In this document: in pieces, positions 6,818 to 15,172 of the stretch | Layout of the letters: every line of letters starts with the position of its first letter | How positions within the stretch are numbered: position 1 is the first letter of the stretch | From: Candidatus Kapaibacterium sp. | GTDB lineage: Bacteria > Bacteroidota > Ignavibacteria > Kapaibacteriales > Kapaibacteriaceae | Direction of reading: 5' to 3' | Assembly (NCBI GenBank): GCA_030833725.1 | Contig: JAURGP010000014.1 | Span: 1 to 43,265 of the forward strand | DNA: 43,265 nucleotides | Notes under the pieces: model-generated | Databases searched by the model: none | Told to the model about the DNA's origin: nothing | The model's input: only the letters and a program-made list of their open reading frames with translations | Translations under genes and position numbers: made by a program

Positions 6818-9622
6818 ATGCCCAAGCCCCCTACAAACCCAGCCGTCATCAGTATTCGTGGAGCCCGAACGCACAATCTGCGTGGGGTTGATGTGGATCT
6901 TCCACGCAATGCATTGATCGTGGTCACGGGTGTAAGTGGATCGGGAAAGTCATCCCTAGCCTTCGATACACTCTACGCAGAAGGGCAACGACGCTTTGTG
7001 GAGTCGCTCAGCTCCTATGCGCGGCAGTTTCTGGACAAGATGCAGAAGCCGGACGTGGAGTCGATCTCCGGGCTTCCTCCAGCCGTGGCCATCGAGCAAC
7101 AGACGTTTTCGCGTAATCCGCGATCAACCGTTGGTACAACGACCGAGGTCTACGACTACTTGCGTTTGCTATACGGTCGGATTGGCATTGTGCTGGACAA
7201 AGATACCGGCGACGTTGTCCGAAAGGATACGCCGGATCAGTCTGCGGCAGTGGTTATTCAGCAATGGCGTGGTGAGCGTGTCTACGTCTTGGCAGAACTG
7301 CCGCGCGAACATGCCACCGTAGGGACCGTCACGGAGGGATTAGCTGAGCGGGGATATAGCCGGGTTGTGTTCGGGAGCTCGACCGAGATCACAGAACTGC
7401 GTAACCTCGACGCTCTGCCAGTGGATGAAGACATCTTTGTCCTTGTAGATCGTCTCGTTCCGGATACCGACGACGACAGTCGATCGCGACTGACCGATTC
7501 ACTGGAGGCGGCTTTTTCCATTGGAGATGGTCGCGTTGTGATCAGAAACGTGAGCACGAGCACCGAAGATCTGTTCTTTTCCACACGCTTCGAGTCGGCG
7601 AAAACGCGAACACAGTACATCGAGCCGGAACCACGGCTCTTCAGCTTCAACAATCCCTTCGGTGCCTGTCCGGTATGCCAGGGATTTGGCAGAAGTGTTG
7701 GAATCGATCTGGATCTGGTAGTTCCGGATCGCGCACTGTCGCTAAAACGGGGTGCCCTGCATCCGTTTCGCGGTGAGGCATTTGCCAGTCACCTCCGTAG
7801 CCTGTTGAAAGAAGCGCAGCGGGCCCGGATCGACATCAATGCTCCCTTCAGCACGCTGTCACCCGATCAGGTCCACCAGATCATGCATGGTGTTGGAGAG
7901 TACATCGGCATCAACAGATTCTTCAAGATGTTGGAAGACAAGGCCTACAAGACGCACTACCGCGTGATGCTCAGTCGGTACCGGGGCTATACACGCTGTG
8001 CGGCCTGCGATGGTTCACGACTTCGTACTGCAGCGCGCCAAGTGTTCGTTGGTGGAAAAAACCTTCCACAGGTAGTTGCCATGACGTTGGTCGATGCCGC
8101 TGTACACTTCCAGTCACTTGAGCTTTCGCCTACTGAATCGGACATCGCTGGCACCATACTTCAAGAAATTCGCTCACGACTGCAGCTCCTCTGCGACATC
8201 GGCCTAGAGTACCTTACGCTGGATCGCCTCTCCCACACGTTATCGGGCGGTGAATCACAGCGGATAAACCTGGCAACCTCACTAGGATCAGCGCTCGTAG
8301 GTACGCTGTACGTCCTCGATGAACCGAGCATCGGACTCCACCCGCGCGATACGGGGCGGCTGATCTCCATTCTTCAACGACTGCGTTCCCTCGGGAATAC
8401 CGTTGTTGTTGTTGAGCACGACCCGGACATTATTTCTATGGCCGACGTTATCGTTGATATCGGGCCAGGAGCTGGCGAGCACGGTGGAACGGTGATTGTT
8501 GCCGGATCGCGTGCTGAAATCCTTGCTCACCCGACGTCTCTCACGGGGCAATACCTCCGCGGAGAGTTGCGCGTGAGCCATGGCCGCAGCGGCCGCAAAG
8601 CATCGAAGAAACAACTCATTGTACGCAATCCTCGACACCACAACCTGGTAGGCGACGACGTTGCGATTCCTCTGGAGCGGCTCACCGTTGTGACCGGCGT
8701 TTCAGGGTCGGGAAAGAGTTCGTTCGTCCATGGTGTTCTGTATGGGAATGTTGCACGGATCTTTGGAACGCATCCCGGCGAGGTAGGCTCTTGCAACGGT
8801 ATCGAGGGACTGGCTGCCATCGAAGGCGTAGAGCTGATCGACCAGTCGCCGATTGGTCGATCAACGCGATCTACACCGGCCACGTACACCAAGGTCTACG
8901 ACCATATCCGCGATGTGTTTGCAGCAACGCAGGCCGCCCGCCAACTTGGCTGGAAAGCCGGGCACTTCTCGTTCAACGTCAAGGGTGGTCGCTGTGAAAT
9001 GTGTGAAGGGGAGGGAAGTGTCACCATTGAGATGCAGTTCCTGCCAGATATCCAGCTCCCCTGTGAAAGCTGCCATGGCTCGCGTTTTAAGCGCGAGGCG
9101 CAGCAGATTCTCTACAATGGCAAGAGCATCGTGGATGTCCTGGCCATGACGGTCAGCGAGGCCATGGAGGTGTTTGCCAGCCATCCGCGAATCGTGAACA
9201 AGCTGCAGATCCTGATGGATGTCGGCCTGAGCTACTTGCGCCTAGGGCAGTCCTCCACCCATCTTTCTGGTGGAGAGGCTCAGCGCCTGAAACTGGCCGG
9301 GCATCTAGACGCCAGTGCATCCTCGGGACCACGCCTGTTCATTTTTGACGAGCCGACGACAGGGTTGCACCTCCACGATGTTGCGGCGTTACTCACCAGC
9401 TTCCAACGTCTGGTTGATGCTGGCCACACGGTGGTGCTCATTGAACATCACGTGCACGTGATTGCGGCTGCCGATTGGATTATCGACATGGGCCCGGAAG
9501 GGGGCGCTGGCGGCGGGCGCGTTGTAGCCACCGGTACGCCAAAGCAGTTGGCGAAGATCAAGAACAGCTACACCGGTGCCGCACTGCGAGAGTTCTTCAC
9601 CAACGTGGATACGGAAGCATGA
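6818..9622 (+). CDS. uvrA: UvrABC excinuclease subunit A
   Basis: 934 residues. UvrA is the ATPase that scans DNA for bulky lesions and loads UvrB in nucleotide excision repair. Two ABC ATPase halves are complete: Walker A GVSGSGKS at residues 38-45 and again in the second half, two ABC signatures (TLSGGESQR and HLSGGEAQR) and two D-loops (VLDEPSIGLHPRD; IFDEPTTGLHLHD). The C-terminal zinc module is intact (CEMCEGEG...CESCHG). In the insertion module the later CPVCQG is present but the first CxxC pair is replaced (near RFESAKTRTQYIE), a variant I associate with Bacteroidota UvrA. Start ATG at 6818 follows a -7 element closely. The stop overlaps the next gene (ATGA), so the flippase-like gene is co-translated. 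Confidence 0.98.
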   Translation: MPKPPTNPAVISIRGARTHNLRGVDVDLPRNALIVVTGVSGSGKSSLAFDTLYAEGQRRFVESLSSYARQFLDKMQKPDVESISGLPPAVAIEQQTFSRNPRSTVGTTTEVYDYLRLLYGRIGIVLDKDTGDVVRKDTPDQSAAVVIQQWRGERVYVLAELPREHATVGTVTEGLAERGYSRVVFGSSTEITELRNLDALPVDEDIFVLVDRLVPDTDDDSRSRLTDSLEAAFSIGDGRVVIRNVSTSTEDLFFSTRFESAKTRTQYIEPEPRLFSFNNPFGACPVCQGFGRSVGIDLDLVVPDRALSLKRGALHPFRGEAFASHLRSLLKEAQRARIDINAPFSTLSPDQVHQIMHGVGEYIGINRFFKMLEDKAYKTHYRVMLSRYRGYTRCAACDGSRLRTAARQVFVGGKNLPQVVAMTLVDAAVHFQSLELSPTESDIAGTILQEIRSRLQLLCDIGLEYLTLDRLSHTLSGGESQRINLATSLGSALVGTLYVLDEPSIGLHPRDTGRLISILQRLRSLGNTVVVVEHDPDIISMADVIVDIGPGAGEHGGTVIVAGSRAEILAHPTSLTGQYLRGELRVSHGRSGRKASKKQLIVRNPRHHNLVGDDVAIPLERLTVVTGVSGSGKSSFVHGVLYGNVARIFGTHPGEVGSCNGIEGLAAIEGVELIDQSPIGRSTRSTPATYTKVYDHIRDVFAATQAARQLGWKAGHFSFNVKGGRCEMCEGEGSVTIEMQFLPDIQLPCESCHGSRFKREAQQILYNGKSIVDVLAMTVSEAMEVFASHPRIVNKLQILMDVGLSYLRLGQSSTHLSGGEAQRLKLAGHLDASASSGPRLFIFDEPTTGLHLHDVAALLTSFQRLVDAGHTVVLIEHHVHVIAAADWIIDMGPEGGAGGGRVVATGTPKQLAKIKNSYTGAALREFFTNVDTEA

Positions 9623-10662
9623 GGCATCTCACTCGCGTCGGAGTACCACTGATCGTGATGGCCGCCGTTGGATGGTATCTTCTGTCGACCGTCAATGTAG
9701 GACAGTTGTGGTCTATTCTGGACCGCACCTCGTGGTGGCTGTTGGCCACCTCCATACCTATCATCCTGTTGAGCCACGTCTTGCGTGCCGAACGGTGGAT
9801 CACGCTTCTGCACTCCGATGCGACGCCTCGATTCTTCAAACTGTTCAACGGCATCATGATTGGCTACGCCGCCAGCACCATCATTCCCCGCAGTGGGGAA
9901 GTGATACGTCCTTTGGTGGTAAGTCTACAGTCGCGCATGGGATTCTCGGTGTTGATGGCAAGTGTTATGGTGGAACGTGTGCTCGATGTTCTCACGCTCC
10001 TATTTGCCGTGGGACTGATCCTCGTCGTCTATCCTGAAGCACTCCAGATGGTCATTCCAGGTGCAACCACCACAACGATCATCTTAACGTTTGCCGTTCC
10101 AGCTCTGGTCCTTACCGTGCTGTTACTTGCAACGGTCTTCATCGACCTTGAACGACACCTCGGAGGAGTACTTCAACGCATCCATCCTACCCTGGCCAGA
10201 TTTGCGATCAAGGTGTTTCACAGTATTCGCGAGGGTGCCAAGGTTCTCACCAGTCCACGCGAGTGGATCCATGTTGGTATTTCGTCGATCCTGATGTGGA
10301 CGTTGTACGCCCTCCCACTCTACCTGGTGCTGGAGGCCATGCCGTGGACCCACGAGATGCACTTTACGCTCTTGGACGGCTTCCTCTTGCTGGTGATTAC
10401 GGCTACGGGCGTGACCGTTGCCCCAACGCCGGGTGCCGTTGGAGTGTATCAAGGGTTTGCCCAGGTTGCGATGGTATCCCTGTACGGCACCACACCAACC
10501 GAGGGGCTGGCGTTCGGCATGGTAGCATGGCTTCTGAACTATGGCGTTGCGTTAGTTGTTGGAGGCGTGTGTCTGGCGGTGGAACTCAATGGCGGACTAA
10601 GCTGGAAGCAGCTCACACGAGGATCATCAGAATCGCAACCATCACCAGAGCCAGAGGCCTAG
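9619..10662 (+). CDS. Flippase-like integral membrane protein (YbhN/AglD C-terminal family)
   Basis: 347 residues from the ATG at 9619, which overlaps the uvrA stop as ATGA; an in-frame extension upstream lies wholly within uvrA and is not credible. Multiple hydrophobic helices and two diagnostic motifs of the lysylphosphatidylglycerol-synthase transmembrane/flippase-like family (PF03706) are present: STIIPRSGEVIRPLVV near residue 90 and TPGAVGVYQGF near residue 270. Members lack the catalytic GNAT-like domain of MprF and are thought to move or modify lipids or lipid-linked sugars in the cytoplasmic membrane; the substrate here cannot be told. Coupling to uvrA probably reflects operon economy rather than function. 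Confidence 0.88.
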   Translation: MRHLTRVGVPLIVMAAVGWYLLSTVNVGQLWSILDRTSWWLLATSIPIILLSHVLRAERWITLLHSDATPRFFKLFNGIMIGYAASTIIPRSGEVIRPLVVSLQSRMGFSVLMASVMVERVLDVLTLLFAVGLILVVYPEALQMVIPGATTTTIILTFAVPALVLTVLLLATVFIDLERHLGGVLQRIHPTLARFAIKVFHSIREGAKVLTSPREWIHVGISSILMWTLYALPLYLVLEAMPWTHEMHFTLLDGFLLLVITATGVTVAPTPGAVGVYQGFAQVAMVSLYGTTPTEGLAFGMVAWLLNYGVALVVGGVCLAVELNGGLSWKQLTRGSSESQPSPEPEA

Positions 10663-10667
10663 TTTTG
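10660..10667 (+). promoter_or_regulatory. -7 promoter element for ferredoxin-NADP reductase
   Basis: TAGTTTTG, a perfect TAnnTTTG, whose TAG is also the stop codon of the flippase-like gene. No TTG at -33. Transcription from here would give an approximately 95-base leader before the ATG at 10767. Confidence 0.5.
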
Positions 10668-10766
10668 TAAGCAAGGTCTCACCTCCTTAGGGTCCTTTTC
10701 TTAGCATCTCTTCTCCCTCATTTTTCCTTCATTTCTCCATCATTTCTCATCCTTCATCAGCATCGT
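10668..10766 (+). promoter_or_regulatory. Pyrimidine-rich, G-poor leader before ferredoxin-NADP reductase
   Basis: From about 10699 to 10760 the sequence is almost all C, T and A, with repeated CATTTCTC / CTTCATT units (for example 10729-10758) and only one or two G. No purine-rich ribosome-binding site is seen. It may be an unstructured leader or a C-rich, G-poor Rho loading site ending the uvrA operon. No convincing hairpin. Confidence 0.5.
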
Positions 10767-11807
10767 ATGACATCCACCGCAATATCCACTGACGTGATCA
10801 TTATCGGGGCAGGACCCTGTGGGTTGTTTACCGTTTTCGAAGCAGGTCTGCTGAAGTGGAAGTGCCACTTGATCGATTACCTACCCACACCGGGGGGGCA
10901 GTGCGCTGAAATCTATCCGAAAAAGCCCATCTACGACATCCCTGGCTATCCCTCTGTACTGGCAGGGGACCTCATCGACAATCTGATGGAGCAGGCGAAG
11001 CCCTTTTCGCCAACGTTCTCGCTTGGAGAGCGTGCTGAAAGCCTCGAGAAGCTGCCCGACGGTTCCTTTCGGGTAACAACCAGCCGGGGGACCGTCGTGA
11101 CGGGTTCCACCGTGTTTCTGGCAGGGGGCTTGGGGTGCTTTGAGCCTCGGAAACCCACCATCGACAACATCGCTCACTTCGAAGATCGCGGTGTGGAATA
11201 CATCGTCCGGGATCCGGAACTGTACCGCAACAAGAAGGTGGTGATTGGCGGCGGGGGAGACTCAGCACTGGACTGGACCATCGTCCTAGCATCTATTGCC
11301 TCCGAAGTCACACTCGTGCATCGCAGCCAGACGTTCCGAGCAGCACCGGATTCGGTCGCAAAGGCGCAGGCACTAGCCGCCGAGGGTACGATCCGCATGA
11401 TCACCGACGGCCAGGTGAGCAGTGTCCACGGAGCCTACCACGGAGCCGACCACGACGCCAACCAACTCGCCGGTGTTACCATCACCCTGAATGATGGTAC
11501 CACCGAAGAGCTCGCCGTCGATCACTACGTACCACTGTTTGGACTGTCGCCAAAGCTGGGCCCCATTGCGGGTTGGGGACTAGGTATCGAAAAGAATGCC
11601 GTGTCAGTAGATCCAACGACCTACATGACGTCGGTAGAGGGTGTCTATGCTGTTGGCGACATTGCCGAATACCCGAACAAACTCAAGTTGATTCTGAGCG
11701 GTTTTCACGAAGCGGCGCTGGCACTCCACGTGGAATACCAGCGCCAGCATCCGGAAAAGAAGCACGTCCTGAAGTACACTACCGTGACAGGCATCAGCGG
11801 GATGTAA
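10767..11807 (+). CDS. Ferredoxin-NADP(+) reductase, thioredoxin-reductase-like type
   Basis: 346 residues. FAD-binding G14-A-G-P-C-G19 opens the protein and a second dinucleotide site IGGGGDSALDW lies at 160-170 for NADPH. The redox CxxC of true thioredoxin reductase is missing from between them, and the final FAD motif YAVGDIAEYPNKLKL is present. This combination and length match type-2 ferredoxin-NADP reductases such as those of Chlorobium and Bacillus YumC, which pass electrons between reduced ferredoxin and NADPH in the cytoplasm. The C-terminal tail (YTTVTGISGM) includes an aromatic residue as in Chlorobium-type enzymes, where it stacks on FAD. It appears to be a single-gene unit converging on the DUF6580-like gene 17 bp away. 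Confidence 0.93.
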   Translation: MTSTAISTDVIIIGAGPCGLFTVFEAGLLKWKCHLIDYLPTPGGQCAEIYPKKPIYDIPGYPSVLAGDLIDNLMEQAKPFSPTFSLGERAESLEKLPDGSFRVTTSRGTVVTGSTVFLAGGLGCFEPRKPTIDNIAHFEDRGVEYIVRDPELYRNKKVVIGGGGDSALDWTIVLASIASEVTLVHRSQTFRAAPDSVAKAQALAAEGTIRMITDGQVSSVHGAYHGADHDANQLAGVTITLNDGTTEELAVDHYVPLFGLSPKLGPIAGWGLGIEKNAVSVDPTTYMTSVEGVYAVGDIAEYPNKLKLILSGFHEAALALHVEYQRQHPEKKHVLKYTTVTGISGM

Positions 11808-11824
11808 CATTCCGCCCTACCAGC

Positions 11825-12415
11825 TCAACGTCGAGCTGTACTCAGCGGAACACTGCGAAGAACCTGGGCCAACGATAGCATCACCGCTGTGTAGGCCCAG
11901 GTACTTACGATACCGTTCAAGAGGAAATTGCCGCCATCCCGGTAGAAGGCCATTCCTGCTGCGTAACACGCAGCGAGACCCTCTACGGTCATTGGATAGA
12001 AACCGCCTTGGAGCCACACGGCAAAGTTGGTCACCAGAAAGAACCCTACGCCAGCTACGGTACCACCCAGAACGGTCGTCCGCAGCACTGACGCATCGTG
12101 AAACCTACGACCGTATACCGTCATGGCCACCAGAGAGCCGTAGACAGCCCACTGTGTTGGGTGCACAGCATATTCCCAACCTAGAAACACTCCCAGCGCA
12201 AGATCGCTAAGAATCATTGCCGCCAATGGGATAAATGCAGCGAGCTTTCTCGTTGGCAGCGTAGCACCACCGACGAGCGCTAGGGCCATCACTGGCGTCA
12301 CGTTCGGCCAGTGCGGAATCAACCGACTCAATGCAGCAACGGCAATCACCGTGGCAACCGTTACGATCGTTCGTCGCTGGGATGAACTAAACGTAGAACC
12401 GTTCGTGACATTCAT
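11825..12415 (-). CDS. DUF6580-like integral membrane protein (possible transport component)
   Basis: 196 residues with five to six hydrophobic helices. The conserved layout NVTPVMALALVGGATLP...AAMILSDLALG...FFLVTNFAVWLQGGFYPMTVEGLAACYAAGMAFYR is that of the DUF6580 family, small membrane proteins distantly like substrate-binding (S) components of energy-coupling-factor transporters. No ATPase or EcfT gene is adjacent, so a shared ECF module elsewhere would be needed. ATG at 12415 is preceded by CCCTCCT on the coding strand, which is not a ribosome-binding site. It lies downstream of sucC in the same direction with a 79-bp gap. Substrate unknown. Confidence 0.8.
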   Translation of the reverse strand: MNVTNGSTFSSSQRRTIVTVATVIAVAALSRLIPHWPNVTPVMALALVGGATLPTRKLAAFIPLAAMILSDLALGVFLGWEYAVHPTQWAVYGSLVAMTVYGRRFHDASVLRTTVLGGTVAGVGFFLVTNFAVWLQGGFYPMTVEGLAACYAAGMAFYRDGGNFLLNGIVSTWAYTAVMLSLAQVLRSVPLSTARR

Positions 12416-12494
12416 AGGAGGGAAACCTTTGGAAACAACTTACTTTACATAATGCTGATTATATCCAACACGTGCGACGATCCGTGCAAGCGGG

Positions 12495-13748
12495 TTACTG
12501 TCGAACAGCCAGTGCTTCGGTGACCTTATCGGCTGCATCCTGCAACGTTGCGGCCACCAAGAAGTTCAATCCGGACGCCTGCAGAATGTCGCGAGCTTCT
12601 TCGGCGTTGGTTCCGTCGAGGCGCACAATCACAGGAACGTCCACCTTGACTTGTTCCAAGGCCTTCAGAATGCCGTTGGCCACACGATCACATCGAACAA
12701 TACCACCAAAGATGTTGATCAGGACGGCTTCGACATGCGGATCACTCATCATGATGCGGAAGGCGTTAGCAATACGCTCGACGTTGGCGCCGCCGCCAAC
12801 GTCAAGGAAGTTAGCCGGCTCACCACCAGCCAGCTGAATGATGTCCATGGTGCCCATGGCCAATCCGGCTCCGTTTACCATGCATCCCACGTTGCCATCG
12901 AGCTTGATGTAGTTCAGATCGAACTTGCCAGCCTCGACTTCCAGTGGATCTTCTTCTTCAATGTCGCGCAAGGCAGCATAATCTGGATGACGGAACAACG
13001 CATTGTCATCGAAGTTCAACTTGGCATCAAGTGCAATGAAATCACCTGAGCCAGTCTCTACTAACGGGTTGATTTCCAACATGCTACAGTCCATCTGCTC
13101 ATACGCCGTGTACAGCTTCTGGATGAAGCTCACAAAGCTTTTCAGCCCCTTATCCTTCAATCCTAGACCAAAGGCCAGCTGGCGCGCTTGATATCCCTGC
13201 AGTCCCAGGAGTGGATCAATGTGGATTTTTAGGATCTTCTCTGGGCTGTGCTCTGCTACTTCCTCGATATCCATGCCGCCTTCGGTAGACACCATGATCA
13301 GGTTCTTGCCTACCTGACGGTCCAACAGGATCGAACAGTAGTACTCGTGCGCAATGTCACATCCCTCTTCGATCAGGACGCGCTTGACAATCTTACCGGC
13401 CTCACCGGTTTGAATTGTTACGAGGCGATTCCCGAGCAAACCCTTCGCAACGTTGTACGCTGTATCGGCAATATTGCTGCTCATGCCCGGATGAATCACC
13501 GTAACGCCACGCAGCTGCGATCCACCTACCATGATGGGTTCGTTGGTCGTGGCATCATGGACAGTTCCCTTGCCTCGTCCGCCGGCGTGAATCTGCGCTT
13601 TTACAACAACAACCTTCACGCCATGCTGCGCAAAATCGCTGTGCGTAACGGCACCTGCGTCTTCGGCCGAAAACACGGCTCTGCTGCGCAACACCGGCAC
13701 ATTGAATGATTTCAACAGCTCTTTGGCCTGATACTCATGAATGTTCAT
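12495..13748 (-). CDS. sucC: Succinyl-CoA synthetase (ADP/GDP-forming) beta subunit
   Basis: 417 residues from the ATG at 13748, preceded by GAGAGG seven bases upstream; a longer in-frame extension to 13910 would run across the promoter and is rejected. The N-terminus MNIHEYQAKELL and the ATP-grasp segments VVKAQIHAGGRGKG, EINPLVETGSGDFIALDAKLNFDDNA and LDVGGGA...INIFGGIVRCD are diagnostic. With SucD it converts succinyl-CoA to succinate with nucleotide triphosphate formation in the TCA cycle or in propionate metabolism. It is about 30 residues longer than the E. coli protein, through insertions in the first half. sucD is not adjacent, so the two subunits are encoded in separate operons. Confidence 0.97.
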   Translation of the reverse strand: MNIHEYQAKELLKSFNVPVLRSRAVFSAEDAGAVTHSDFAQHGVKVVVVKAQIHAGGRGKGTVHDATTNEPIMVGGSQLRGVTVIHPGMSSNIADTAYNVAKGLLGNRLVTIQTGEAGKIVKRVLIEEGCDIAHEYYCSILLDRQVGKNLIMVSTEGGMDIEEVAEHSPEKILKIHIDPLLGLQGYQARQLAFGLGLKDKGLKSFVSFIQKLYTAYEQMDCSMLEINPLVETGSGDFIALDAKLNFDDNALFRHPDYAALRDIEEEDPLEVEAGKFDLNYIKLDGNVGCMVNGAGLAMGTMDIIQLAGGEPANFLDVGGGANVERIANAFRIMMSDPHVEAVLINIFGGIVRCDRVANGILKALEQVKVDVPVIVRLDGTNAEEARDILQASGLNFLVAATLQDAADKVTEALAVRQ

Positions 13749-13799
13749 TGGATCCTCTCGCCGTTCAGGGCACGTGACGTAATTTGACGTTCGAAGCCA

Positions 13800-13831
13800 C
13801 AAAGTTACCAAACCCGCAACGACCACACCAA
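13800..13831 (-). promoter_or_regulatory. Bacteroidota-type promoter of sucC
   Basis: Minus strand TTG (13831-13829), 21 bp, TAACTTTG (13807-13800): a perfect match to both elements. The predicted leader to the ATG at 13748 is about 45 bases. The element lies in the 99-bp gap shared with the divergent PhnD-like gene. Confidence 0.75.
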
Positions 13832-13847
13832 CGTACGTTTTCACCAT

Positions 13848-14780
13848 ATGCGAATTGGCCTCCCCTACCTCCTCGTGCTTGTTATCGGCATTGTTTGGAT
13901 CTCCGTCCAACCACTGCTCGAGGATCGGTCGCTCGGTACGCCCGGCAACCCCATCAAAATCATGCTTACTCCGTCGACCGATGCGCAGGCCATCATTCAG
14001 AATGGTGATCTCTTGGCCGCATTCATTCAGGATCGGACGGGTTTATCGGTGCGGGTGGAGGTACCGAACTTCTACATTACCGTTGTGGAGGCCTTTGGCA
14101 CCGATCGCGCCGATGTGGCCATCATGAATACGTTTTCGTACCTCCTGGCGCATGCGAAGTATGGTGCCAACGCCGTCCTGCGCGTGACTCGTCGGTACGG
14201 CGAACTGAGCTACCGTGGTGAGATCATCGTGCGAGCGGATCGTGGAATCGACTCGCTTCCTCAACTCGAGGGCAAGACCATCGCCTACGTGGATCCGTCG
14301 TCCACCTCGGGCTACATCTATCCCAAGGAGCTGCTGCGCGAACACAACATCACCACCAAGGAGGAGATGTTTGCACAGGGCCACAACCAGGTGGTCATGA
14401 AGGTCTACCAGGGTGATATCGATGCAGGAGCCGTGTTCTATTCGTCACCCGATACGGTTACTGGTGAACAGCTTGATGCTCGTTGCAAGGTGGCGACGTC
14501 CTACCCGGACGTCTACGATGTGGTGAAGATTCTTGCCTTAACTCGGGAGATTCCCAATGACCCAGTGGTTGTTCGCAAGGGGCTTCCAACCGAGATCCGC
14601 GACGCCGTAATCAAGGCGCTTCTCGAGTTCCAACAATTGCCAGAAGGACCGGCTGCGTTGATGGAGATTGCTAGTATCGAGGGTTTTGTACCCACGACTG
14701 ACGCAGCCTACGGAGACGTACGGTCGCTCGTTTCGAAGTACGGCATCAACCTTGAGGACGCGCTGAAAAAGAAGAAGTGA
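13848..14780 (+). CDS. PhnD-type periplasmic substrate-binding protein (phosphonate/phosphite/phosphate family), orphan
   Basis: 310 residues. A single N-terminal hydrophobic segment (signal anchor or uncleaved signal peptide) is followed by a PF12974-type binding protein: KIMLTPSTDAQAI, FYITVVEAFGTDRADVAIMNTFSYLLA, LEGKTIAYVDPSSTSGYIYPKELL, and DAGAVFYSSPDT. The serine/threonine-rich DPSSTSGY loop is where PhnD proteins hold the oxyanion. These proteins deliver phosphonates, phosphite or similar anions to an ABC transporter or act as sensors. No permease or ATPase gene adjoins it; neighbours are divergent sucC and convergent envelope genes. A near-match promoter TACGTTTT (13834-13841) precedes the ATG. 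The ligand cannot be assigned. Confidence 0.86.
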   Translation: MRIGLPYLLVLVIGIVWISVQPLLEDRSLGTPGNPIKIMLTPSTDAQAIIQNGDLLAAFIQDRTGLSVRVEVPNFYITVVEAFGTDRADVAIMNTFSYLLAHAKYGANAVLRVTRRYGELSYRGEIIVRADRGIDSLPQLEGKTIAYVDPSSTSGYIYPKELLREHNITTKEEMFAQGHNQVVMKVYQGDIDAGAVFYSSPDTVTGEQLDARCKVATSYPDVYDVVKILALTREIPNDPVVVRKGLPTEIRDAVIKALLEFQQLPEGPAALMEIASIEGFVPTTDAAYGDVRSLVSKYGINLEDALKKKK

Positions 14781-14798
14781 TGTTCGCCTACGTACCGC

Positions 14799-15164
14799 CT
14801 ACTTGCGGAACATCCGAATCAACGACGAAATCGTACGCACAGCGCCGCTTAGGGTGGACGTGATATCATCCACAGTTGGGCGCAGACTACTTACCACCTG
14901 TTGCTCCATGGCCCGTACGTCTTCCGTGATTGCACGTAACGTAGCCGTGCTGACGGCCACATTCCGCATAGCAGACTGTACATCATCGACCACGGGCAGC
15001 ACACGCTGCTTCAGGTCCCGCACATCGGAGCTCACGTCTTCGAGCGTAAGGACTGCTCGTTGCATCTCGCGCAGTGCACGTACAGCAACGATGGCTAGCG
15101 TCACGCAGAGCACAGTGATGGCTACCAATGCCAGAATACCAAAGACGAGAAGTGCAGTGTTCAT
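14799..15164 (-). CDS. DUF948-like membrane-anchored coiled-coil protein
   Basis: 121 residues: one N-terminal transmembrane helix (about residues 5-28), then an uninterrupted heptad-rich helix with repeated V-x2-V/L-x3 spacing (LTLEDVSSDVRDLKQRVLPVVDDVQSAM and further). This is the layout of DUF948 proteins, which commonly neighbour YtxH genes, as here (45 bp upstream). The last residues SLIRMFRK are basic. Probably an inner-membrane protein with a cytoplasmic or periplasmic coiled coil; function unknown, linked in the literature to stress or envelope. Third gene of the kdsC-ytxH-this gene run. Confidence 0.78.
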   Translation of the reverse strand: MNTALLVFGILALVAITVLCVTLAIVAVRALREMQRAVLTLEDVSSDVRDLKQRVLPVVDDVQSAMRNVAVSTATLRAITEDVRAMEQQVVSSLRPTVDDITSTLSGAVRTISSLIRMFRK

Positions 15165-15172
15165 AGGTTGAC

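Noticed and set aside
13834-13841. TACGTTTT as promoter of the PhnD-like gene
   Set aside because: One mismatch to TAnnTTTG and no TTG upstream; plausible by position, but not strong enough to list as a feature.
13749-13910. Longer N-terminus for SucC
   Set aside because: It would translate through the promoter; SucC begins with MNIHEYQAKELL at 13748, preceded by a good ribosome site.
14779-14814. GATGTTC...GAACATC inverted repeat between convergent genes
   Set aside because: Only seven paired bases with a 22-base loop and no T run; too weak to call a terminator.
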